A program made the translations under genes and the position numbers. A DNA stretch of 21,172 nucleotides from Verrucomicrobiota bacterium (lineage in GTDB: Bacteria; Verrucomicrobiota; Verrucomicrobiae; Chthoniobacterales; UBA10450). The number at the start of each line of letters is the position of its first letter. The stretch's first letter is position 1. The stretch is taken from contig VBQB01000257.1 of the NCBI GenBank assembly GCA_005887855.1, positions 1-21,172 on the forward strand, given 5' to 3'. The notes under the pieces are model-generated. The model was not told where the DNA came from and did no database searches. It worked only from the letters and a program-made list of their open reading frames with translations. Below, one piece after another: positions 1-5,400 of this stretch.

Positions 1-281
1 GAGTATTGATAGACCATCCCAATGTGCTGTCGGATGCGTTGTAGCTTGCGGCGGCGCAGCCGCGTGACCTCAAATTGCTTGAAAAAAATGGAGCCGGCGT
101 CGGGCTGTAGAATTCCCAGAATAAGGCGCAGAATGGTACTCTTGCCGCTGCCACTCTGACCCATAATAACAAGGCGATCGCACCGCTCGACCTCGAGCGA
201 CATACCGTCGAGCACTTTCGTCTCGTCGAACTGCTTACGCACATCGCGCAGCTCGACCATACGGGAGGAGTTCGCGCTCAT
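1..281 (-). CDS. mlaF: MlaF-like ABC transporter ATP-binding protein, partial (C-terminal part outside window)
   Basis: The reverse strand encodes 93 residues from an ATG at 279-281, running off the left edge. Residues 41-49 are a textbook Walker A (GQSGSGKST), and the protein leaves the window just at the Q-loop (GMVYQ, residues 89-93). The signature motif, Walker B and H-loop are not visible. Its start overlaps the stop of the upstream permease gene by four bases (ATGA, 278-281), so the two are probably translationally coupled. In the Mla/Ttg2/MCE systems this ATPase drives phospholipid or sterol transport between the inner and outer membrane, with MlaE as its membrane partner. The assignment rests on the Walker A and on the MlaE neighbour; the ABC family alone would not fix the substrate. 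A second ATG nine bases from the MVELRD segment (M8) is a possible alternative start. Confidence 0.85.
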   Translation of the reverse strand, partial: MSANSSRMVELRDVRKQFDETKVLDGMSLEVERCDRLVIMGQSGSGKSTILRLILGILQPDAGSIFFKQFEVTRLRRRKLQRIRQHIGMVYQY

Positions 282-1141
282 AAAGGAAAGAACACGATGT
301 AAACGATGTTGTAGAGTGTATCGAAACCGATCACGGCAGTGATGGCAGTGACGACGCTTGACGTTGTCGCCGTACCGACCCCCGCCGCCCCGCCTCGCAC
401 GGTTAGGCCCCGATAACAAGCGATCGCACCGATGAGCAAACCGAAGAGGAAGCTTTTCAAGACGCCTGTAATAATGTCGCGGATAAGTAACGCGTCTTTG
501 ACCAGATCGAGAAAGTAAACAAAGGCGATGCTGAAATAGGCACGAGAAACCAGACTGCTGGCGAAAATCGCTGAAATATTGGAAATGGCCGAGAGACAAG
601 GCATCAGGAGAAATAATGCCACCATTCTTGGCGCGACCAGGAATCGAAGCGGCCCAATTCCCATCGCCTCGATGGCCTCGACTTCTTCGGAAACCTGCAT
701 CGTTCCCAATTCCGCTGTAAACGCCGCGCCAATGCGCGCCGCCAGCATGATACCGGTAATGAGCGGGCCAAGTTCTCGCGTAAAACCGATTGCGACCAAG
801 CCTGGAATAAGACGTTCTGTCCCAAACCGCTGAAGCTGATAGCCCGTGAGCAAAGCCATGGTTAGTCCGAGGAAAAACGAAACCAATCCAACGAGCGGAA
901 CCGAATCGACGCCAGCGCGTTCGGTGTGACGAAAAAAGCTGATGGCACGGAATGGAACGCGACCGCGCCGAACATTGTCGAGCGTCTCGGTGAAAGTATG
1001 GATGACGAACCAGAACAAGCTGCCGACCTCTCGGAGGAAATTGCGGCTAAGCTCACCGATGTCTTGTACGACGACGATCGGATTCGTCGGAATTACTTCG
1101 CTGTCCGCAGCGTTGCTTTTCTGGGTGTTCGCCATGCCCAC
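278..1141 (-). CDS. mlaE: MlaE/YrbE-family ABC transporter permease
   Basis: A 287-residue inner-membrane permease of the MlaE (PF02405) family. After an N-terminal tail of about 75 residues come several hydrophobic segments and the family hallmark around residues 119-160: RELGPLITGIMLAARIGAAF, then ELGTMQVSEEVEAIEAMG. The C-terminus ends in hydrophobic sequence as usual for the family. The start chosen is GTG at 1141, because a GGAG lies nine bases upstream of it; an ATG two codons downstream (1135) would put that site too far away. The gene overlaps mlaF by four bases, so this is a two-gene minus-strand unit; an MCE-domain substrate-binding partner (MlaD) would be expected beyond the left edge. 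MlaE forms the membrane channel of the lipid transporter that maintains outer-membrane asymmetry. The family call is secure; the transported lipid is inferred. Confidence 0.93.
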   Translation of the reverse strand: MGMANTQKSNAADSEVIPTNPIVVVQDIGELSRNFLREVGSLFWFVIHTFTETLDNVRRGRVPFRAISFFRHTERAGVDSVPLVGLVSFFLGLTMALLTGYQLQRFGTERLIPGLVAIGFTRELGPLITGIMLAARIGAAFTAELGTMQVSEEVEAIEAMGIGPLRFLVAPRMVALFLLMPCLSAISNISAIFASSLVSRAYFSIAFVYFLDLVKDALLIRDIITGVLKSFLFGLLIGAIACYRGLTVRGGAAGVGTATTSSVVTAITAVIGFDTLYNIVYIVFFPL

Positions 1142-1179
1142 GGGAAGTTGCTCCAGTTAACGATGTCGAAAAGGAGAAA

Positions 1180-1220
1180 GTTGAAGGGTCAAAGCGCTAA
1201 ATCTTTGAAAGCGTTGGAGT
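1180..1220. repeat. degenerate copy of a GTTGAA/GTTAAAG-type interspersed repeat
   Basis: The stretch upstream of mlaE reads as short units of the type GTTGAAGG-GTCAAAGCG followed by CTTTGAAAGCGTTGGA. It resembles, imperfectly, the clearer copies at 5059-5082 and 8742-8775. The remainder of the 1142-1391 intergenic region shows no ORF, RNA or terminator that I can recognise. Copy identity is weak here, so confidence is low. Confidence 0.3.
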
Positions 1221-1391
1221 GGCGCGGAAGCGGTGGTGGTGATCGAGCATGATCGATTTAATCACTCACCGGTTCACGCGTGACGTCTCCCATGAAAGCT
1301 TTCGACATCGTCCAAGCCAACCGTTTAGACTCACTTCTGTGAAACCGCGTGCCGCTTTCTATCAAGCAAAAGCCCTTTGTTCCAGCGCGAT

Positions 1392-2451
1392 ATGAAATTG
1401 TTTCACACAGCGAATTGCTTCTTTGCCATCGTGCTATTTAATGCCGGGGCGCTGCCGCTCGCTCAGGAGCAAACGATTCGCGTGAACGCTCCGATCCAAG
1501 AACGACCGGGCGATCAGCCAAACATGCAAACCAGAAAATTCAGACTCGTGATCCATGGCGGCGCTGGAACAATCGAGCGCAGCCAAATGACGCCGAAGCG
1601 TGAGCATGAGTATCGTGCCGGAATGGGGCACGCTCTGGCCGCGGGTTACGATATTCTCAAGCGCCACCGAAGCGGCCGTGCGCGTGCTCGAGGACGATCC
1701 GTATTTCAACGCGGGTCGCGGCGCTGTCTTCACAAACATCGGAACGAACGAGTTAGATGCAGCGATCATGGACGGCAAAACGCTCAGGGCCGGTGCAGTC
1801 GCCTGTTTAAAGCACATCAAAAATCCGGTGAGCCTGGCCCGGCTGGTGATGGAAAAATCCGGGCACGTGATGATGGATGGCGAAGGCGCGGAGACGTTTG
1901 CGAAGGAAAACGGCATTGAACTTGTCGATCAAAAATATTTTTACACCGAGGAGAGGTGGCAGGCTTTGCAAAAGGTCAAGGCGGCGGAAGAGAATCGAGG
2001 TGGAGCCGCTAAAAAAGCATTCATTATCTCCGATCAAGATCGGCATGGCACCGTCGGGGCTGTCGCACTCGATCAAGATGGCAATCTTGCCGTGGCCACT
2101 TCAACCGGCGGGACAACCAACAAGCGTGCGGGGCGTGTGGGCGATTCACCCGTGATCGGCGCAGGCACTTACGCGAATAATGCGACTTGCGCTGTGTCCG
2201 CCACGGGCGACGGCGAATATTTTATTCGCGCAACCGTCGGGCACGACATTTCGGCCCTGATGGAATATCGCGGAATGCCGCTTAAGGAGGCTGCGCAAAC
2301 CGTCCTGGATAAGGTGGCCAGGCTCGGCGGCAACGGGGGATTAATCGCGATTGACCGCGAAGGCAATATCGCCTTGCCGTTCAACACCTCTGGGATGTAC
2401 CGCGGATATGTCGATCCAAACGGAAAATTCGTCACCGAGATTTACAAATAG
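1392..2451 (+). pseudogene. isoaspartyl peptidase / L-asparaginase (Ntn-hydrolase), broken by an internal deletion with frameshift
   Basis: The N-terminal part begins at ATG 1392 with a signal peptide (MKLFHTANCFFAIVLFNAGA, then LPLAQ) and reads into the family start FRLVIHGGAGTIERSQM and GYDILK in frame 3. From about 1660 the family sequence continues in frame 1: SATEAAVRVLEDDPYFNAGR, then ELDAAIMDGKTLRAGAVA, the autocleavage/nucleophile site HGTVGAVALD, TSTGGTTNK, AGRVGDSPVIGAGTYANN and a normal C-terminus ending at TAG 2451. Compared with E. coli IaaA, roughly seven residues (the GGSALDA-like loop) are missing at the join. That fits a loss of about 20-23 bases, which also explains the frame change. 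The family cleaves isoaspartyl dipeptides and asparagine after self-processing at the Thr; the signal peptide suggests export. As written, no full-length product can be made. It is either a recent pseudogene or a sequence/assembly error. It has no obvious Shine-Dalgarno sequence. Confidence 0.85.
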
Positions 2452-2452
2452 G

Positions 2453-2509
2453 GTAGCGTAAGCGTCCCGCTTGCAAATTCGTGTGTTGCAAGCGAGACGC
2501 TTGCGCTCC
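2453..2509. repeat. REP pair (BIME-like): two head-to-head palindromes with GTAG and GGAG heads
   Basis: The first unit is GTAG (2453-2456) followed by a stem GTAAGCG/CGCTTGC (one G-T pair) around the loop TCC. The second lies on the other strand: GGAG (complement of 2506-2509) followed by the perfect stem GCAAGCG (2488-2494)/CGCTTGC (2498-2504). Together they form a large imperfect inverted repeat of about 22 bases per arm. GTAG/GGAG heads before a short hairpin are the known hallmark of REP elements moved by RAYT transposases. The pair fills the space between the asparaginase and the glycosyltransferase gene. Confidence 0.8.
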
Positions 2510-2517
2510 TTCAAATC

Positions 2518-3234
2518 ATGCTGCCCGCATTTTCCGTTGTTACTCCCTGCTTTAACGAGGCCGGGCGCATTGGCGCCACAGTTCGAGCGACACTGGATTA
2601 TCTCCACGAGAATTCACCGCAGAGCGAGTTGATCGTCGTGAATGACGGATCGACGGACGCAACTGCCAGCATCACACGCGAAGCTTTTTCGAATACGAAG
2701 ATCGCAACCCGCCTGCTCGAGAATTTTCCAAATCGCGGCAAAGGCGCCGCCGTGCGTTCGGGATTATTGGCAGCACAAAAACCGATCGCTCTTTTCTTTG
2801 ATGCCGATCTTTCGACCCCGTTGGGGGAGACGCCGAAACTAATCGAGCCGATTGCCCACGGCGAGATCGACATCGCCTTTGGTTCGCGCGCGATCGACCG
2901 CAGCTTGATCGGTCAGCACCAACCCTGGCGGCGCGAACAGGCCGGCCGTGTTTTCAATCTTCTTGTGAGACTCGCCACCGGTCTCCCATTTTGGGACACG
3001 CAGTGTGGTTTCAAAGGATTTCGTGTCGACGTCTGCCGCCCAATTTTCGAAGCTGCGCGCCTCGATGGTTTCGCATTTGACGTCGAGCTGCTTTATCTAG
3101 CGCATCGCGCCGGATTGCGCATCCGCGAAATTCCGGTGCGCTGGAATCATTCCGCAGGCAGCAAGGTCCGCTTTTTCCAGGATAGTTTGCGAATGCTGGG
3201 GGAAGTGATTGTGCTGAGATCTCGAGCATTATAG
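2518..3234 (+). CDS. family 2 glycosyltransferase, dolichyl-phosphate beta-glucosyltransferase-like
   Basis: A 238-residue GT-A fold protein. It shows the GT2 start FSVVTPCFNEAGRIGATV, the nucleotide-sugar motif VVNDGSTDAT, the NRGKGAAVRSGLL segment typical of the DPM1/ALG5 group, the DxD motif FFDADLSTP (Asp95 and Asp97) and the acceptor-side motif DTQCGFKGFR. The last 50 residues (FDVELLYLAHRAGLRIREIP) also match that group. No transmembrane segment follows, so this is the soluble catalytic form that works at the membrane surface, transferring a sugar to a polyprenyl phosphate for later glycan assembly. The start is ATG 2518, directly after the REP pair; no Shine-Dalgarno sequence is visible. 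The sugar and acceptor are inferred from the family and cannot be read from the sequence. Confidence 0.88.
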   Translation: MLPAFSVVTPCFNEAGRIGATVRATLDYLHENSPQSELIVVNDGSTDATASITREAFSNTKIATRLLENFPNRGKGAAVRSGLLAAQKPIALFFDADLSTPLGETPKLIEPIAHGEIDIAFGSRAIDRSLIGQHQPWRREQAGRVFNLLVRLATGLPFWDTQCGFKGFRVDVCRPIFEAARLDGFAFDVELLYLAHRAGLRIREIPVRWNHSAGSKVRFFQDSLRMLGEVIVLRSRAL

Positions 3235-3251
3235 CCACGCACCTGTGTCTT

Positions 3252-3276
3252 GTAGCTGCCGGCCTGTGGCCGGTCG
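3252..3276 (+). repeat. GTAG-headed REP palindrome
   Basis: GTAG (3252-3255) is followed after three bases by the perfect stem CCGGCC (3259-3264)/GGCCGG (3268-3273) with loop TGT. The architecture equals the other REPs of the window, but the stem sequence differs. It lies between the convergent GT2 gene and the exported Cys/His protein. Confidence 0.6.
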
Positions 3277-3333
3277 ATAAGGGCGCTAGTTTACAGCTGA
3301 TGGACGGCCCATAGCACCATGTTCAAGCCGTAC

Positions 3334-3378
3334 AAAAAGGAGGCGCGCAATTCGGCTCATGGTCGATCTTGCGCGCCT
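3334..3378 (-). terminator. intrinsic terminator of the 3398-3814 gene
   Basis: On the minus strand a perfect 10-bp stem (TTGCGCGCCT at 3369-3378 on plus pairs with AGGCGCGCAA at 3341-3350) with an 18-base loop is followed by CC and five T residues (complement of 3334-3338). It lies 20 bases beyond the stop codon of the minus-strand gene. Confidence 0.75.
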
Positions 3379-3397
3379 TGCTTGAATTCCTTCTTTG

Positions 3398-3814
3398 CTA
3401 TTTCTTAACGACCTCGGCGTTCTCGATCATGGCGATGCCGCCGCGTTCCGCGATTTTGCCCTTCACGGTGATGCTTTTGCCGCAATATTCGGCGAGTTCA
3501 TCGTTGATTGGCTTGTGTTCGCCAACGACGAGGTAGGCTTTGCCATCGCTCACGATGCCGACCGGGCCACCTCCTTTGATGCACTTGGCCCCGCATGATT
3601 GGCCATGTTTCTCGCCGATCGCGTTATGGTCGACATAGCACATCATATCGACTACTTCGCCGGTGACCGTTTTACCAGCGGCTGCGTCCAGACTTTCTTT
3701 GCCGTGCTCGTGTTCTTCCGCAAAAGCGAGCGGAGAGAACGCAAGCGCGGTAATGAACGTGGCGGTGACCGCGACCTTCAAAATATTTGGATTGTTCGAG
3801 GTTGAATTAAACAT
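3398..3814 (-). CDS. exported small protein with conserved Cys/His cluster, function unknown
   Basis: A 138-residue protein. Residues 1-32 form a signal peptide (hydrophobic VAVTATFITALAFSPLAFA, cleavage likely after AFA), then a short charged His/Glu stretch (EEHEHGKE). The mature part has a small beta-rich domain with TGEVVDMMCYVDHNAIGEKH and SCGAKCIKGGGPVGIVSDGK, giving Cys59, His63, His70, Cys74, Cys78 and Cys111. I recognise this as a recurrent uncharacterised family pattern (EVVD..CY...H..C...C.KGG.P.GI), found in exported bacterial proteins, but know no assigned function. Cys and His spacing would suit metal or haem binding, which is inference only. It has its own terminator (3334-3378) and lies 112 bases downstream of carA in the same direction. 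The ATG at 3814 is chosen because the signal peptide follows it; no Shine-Dalgarno sequence is seen. Confidence 0.75.
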   Translation of the reverse strand: MFNSTSNNPNILKVAVTATFITALAFSPLAFAEEHEHGKESLDAAAGKTVTGEVVDMMCYVDHNAIGEKHGQSCGAKCIKGGGPVGIVSDGKAYLVVGEHKPINDELAEYCGKSITVKGKIAERGGIAMIENAEVVKK

Positions 3815-3911
3815 GAAGAGAGTCTCTGCCGATTTGCTGCGCGGTCAATTGTGGTCGTCGCTCTATGAGAGACGCGACGCGTGCGTTGCAAACATCTACT
3901 TTGCCGCGCTT

Positions 3912-3930
3912 CGCATAGTGATGCGGCTAC
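3912..3930 (-). repeat. GTAG-headed REP palindrome at the carA stop codon
   Basis: On the minus strand GTAG (complement of 3927-3930) is followed by C and the stem CGCAT/ATGCG (3921-3925 and 3912-3916) with loop CACT. The TAG of the GTAG head is the stop codon of carA. The stem is only five bases, so this copy is less certain than those at 14346 and 14832. Confidence 0.5.
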
Positions 3931-4985
3931 AAATTATTCTCGATCAGATCAGCGAACTGCAAAAAGAAATAAGAAGCATCATGCGGACCAGGCGCGGCTT
4001 CCGGATGATATTGCACACTGAAGATCGGCAATTCCTTGTGTCGCATTCCCTCCACTGTGCCGTCATTCAAATTAAGATGAGTGACTTCGACATTCGACGG
4101 GAGCGAGTCCGGATCGACAGCGAAACCGTGATTTTGCGCGGTGATCGCCACTTTGCCGCTGTGCAAGTCTTTCACCGGCTGATTCGTCGGTTTCTTGCCC
4201 ATCAAATCGCGTAGGGCCTCATGCGCATACGGGAGCGCGGCCGGATCGCCGGGGCCGTTCGAAAGAAAAATTCCATCGGGATTGAGCGCAAGCACCTCTT
4301 CCGCAGTTGTCGATGCAGGAACAACCGTGATGCCGAAGCCCTTCTGCCGTAGGAGGCGCAAGATGTTTTCTTTAATGCCGTAGTCATACGCCACGATGCG
4401 AAACCGGATCGGCGGAAGGGCGCGTTTGCTTCCGCCATTTTCAGCATTGATTGACCAGGGCGTGCTTAACTTGTCGTTGGGGTCCCATAGGTAAATCTCT
4501 GGCGTGGACACTTCGCGTACATAATCCATTCCGATTACGCCCTGGCCTTCGATCGCTCGCTGCGTTGCCTCCGCGGGCGAAATTCCTTCCGTCGTCAGGC
4601 AAGCTTTCATTGCGCCAAGTGTGCGCAAATGTCGCGTTAGCGCGCGTGTATCGATTCCTTGCACGCCGGCGACTTCCCATTTTTGCAAATATTCATCGAG
4701 CGACATTTCGGAGCGCCAACTGCTAGGGACCTCACTCAGTTCCTCGATGACGAATCCGCGCACGTGTGGAGAGCGGCTTTCCTGGTCGAGCGAGTTCGTC
4801 CCGTAATTTCCGATTAGCGGATAGGTCATGGCCACAATCTGCCCGCGATACGAAGGATCGGTCAGAACTTCCTGGTAACCGGTCATGGCGGTGTTGAAAC
4901 AAATCTCGCCGACGCGTGTGCCGGTTGCGCCAAAAGATTCGCCCTCGAAAAATCTGCCATCTTCGAGGGCGAGGAGTGCGCGCAT
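3927..4985 (-). CDS. carA: carbamoyl-phosphate synthase small subunit, missing the glutaminase nucleophile segment
   Basis: A 352-residue CarA. The N-terminal domain is normal ([67 protein letters not shown]), and the C-terminal class I glutamine amidotransferase domain begins normally ([32 protein letters not shown]). At residue 266 the sequence jumps from GKKP straight to TNQPVKDL. CarA proteins normally have about 28 residues here, including GICLGHQ with the catalytic Cys (Cys269 in E. coli). The later QNHGFAVD and the His/Glu pair (QYHPEA) are present. The frame stays open, so the loss is in frame (about 84 bases), and adding it back gives the usual length near 380. CarA normally hydrolyses glutamine and passes ammonia to CarB for carbamoyl phosphate (arginine and pyrimidines). 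This form should be unable to use glutamine. It may be a real deletion or an assembly error. carB is not in the window. The stop codon lies inside a REP head. Confidence 0.93.
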   Translation of the reverse strand: MRALLALEDGRFFEGESFGATGTRVGEICFNTAMTGYQEVLTDPSYRGQIVAMTYPLIGNYGTNSLDQESRSPHVRGFVIEELSEVPSSWRSEMSLDEYLQKWEVAGVQGIDTRALTRHLRTLGAMKACLTTEGISPAEATQRAIEGQGVIGMDYVREVSTPEIYLWDPNDKLSTPWSINAENGGSKRALPPIRFRIVAYDYGIKENILRLLRQKGFGITVVPASTTAEEVLALNPDGIFLSNGPGDPAALPYAHEALRDLMGKKPTNQPVKDLHSGKVAITAQNHGFAVDPDSLPSNVEVTHLNLNDGTVEGMRHKELPIFSVQYHPEAAPGPHDASYFFLQFADLIENNL

Positions 4986-5058
4986 CGGCCTGCATTGTCG
5001 ATCTTATCGGCACATTTTCAAATTCGTTGAAGCCTATTCCTCATAACTTGATTTCCCG

Positions 5059-5082
5059 ATTCAACTCTTTAACTCTTCAACG
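5059..5082 (-). repeat. GTTGAA/GTTAAAG interspersed repeat upstream of carA
   Basis: Read on the minus strand it is CGTTGAAGAGTTAAAGAGTT followed by GAAT, closely matching the copy between rplT and pheS (8742-8765). A further CGTTGAAG occurs on the plus strand at about 5024-5031 and pairs with CTTCAACG at 5075-5082, so the whole can also fold as an inverted repeat. Confidence 0.5.
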
Positions 5083-5091
5083 CCTAAACGA

Positions 5092-5125
5092 AAATGCCCG
5101 GATCGACATGCCGATCCGGGCATTT
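5092..5125 (-). terminator. strong intrinsic terminator after the 6S-like RNA / pheT unit
   Basis: A perfect 14-bp stem, AAATGCCCGGATCG (5092-5105) and CGATCCGGGCATTT (5112-5125), with a six-base loop. On the minus strand the stem runs into TTTTCGTTT. A TTTT also follows at some distance on the plus strand, but no plus-strand gene needs it. It separates the rplT-pheST/6S unit from carA. Confidence 0.8.
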
Positions 5126-5320
5126 GAAAATTTTACCCCGCCGGTGCCGTTTAGGCGGATCTCCCGTTCCCTTTCAGTAACGGGCGGATGACCGTCGCCG
5201 CAGCGTCTGACTTCCAATTAAGGCCTGTCATTTTCTCCGCGCGACCGAGCCTCCTCAAGTTAGTCAACTATCGGTCCGGGAATCCCACCTGTAATCTCGA
5301 ACATCGCAGGGTAAATTAGT
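5126..5320 (-). ncRNA. ssrS: probable 6S RNA
   Basis: The 275-base gap between the pheT stop and the terminator at 5092-5125 has no ORF but reads as a structured RNA on the minus strand. The ends pair (AATTTACCC near 5310-5318 with GGGGTAAAATT near 5129-5139), forming a closing stem right before the terminator. Inside, the order of sequence blocks follows E. coli 6S RNA: GATGTTCG, then a CCGATA block closed by GCTCGGTC (here GACCGA...TCGGTC), then GCCTTAA, then a small 3' hairpin (CCCGTT/AACGGG), then the closing strand. Length is about 190 nt, as expected for 6S, which mimics an open promoter and holds sigma-70 RNA polymerase. No promoter is clear, so it may be processed from the pheT transcript. 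The call rests on my memory of the E. coli sequence, not a covariance search; ends are approximate. Confidence 0.6.
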
Positions 5321-5332
5321 GAGAGCCGTCAA

Positions 5333-5396
5333 TTGAGAGTTGAGAGAAAAGCACTGGTTTCCTGCCCAACCCTCAATAAACGACTCTCGCTCTCAA
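5333..5396. repeat. inverted repeat next to the pheT stop codon
   Basis: TTGAGAGTTGAGAG (5333-5346) and CTCTCGCTCTCAA (5384-5396) are complementary with one bulge and one mismatch. There is no T-tract on the minus strand, so it does not look like a terminator; it may protect the pheT mRNA 3' end or mark processing ahead of the 6S-like RNA. Confidence 0.4.
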
Positions 5397-5400
5397 AGAA

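Noticed and set aside
926..1252. 108-codon plus-strand frame opposite the start of mlaE
   Set aside because: It overlaps the real permease antisense and has no family features.
1600..2451. Complete shorter asparaginase starting at ATG 1600
   Set aside because: It would lack the HGGAG segment that is part of the fold, and its first 20 residues are out of frame with the family sequence.
3880..3905. Further REP with GTAG around ACGCGT
   Set aside because: The GTAG at this place is followed by no convincing stem of five or more bases with a small loop.
3663..4214. 183-codon plus-strand frame across the 3398-3814 gene and carA
   Set aside because: It spans two real minus-strand genes and an intergenic region, with no domain seen.
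5333..5396. Intrinsic terminator directly after pheT
   Set aside because: The inverted repeat has no T-tract on the minus strand; the terminator at 5092-5125 is far better.
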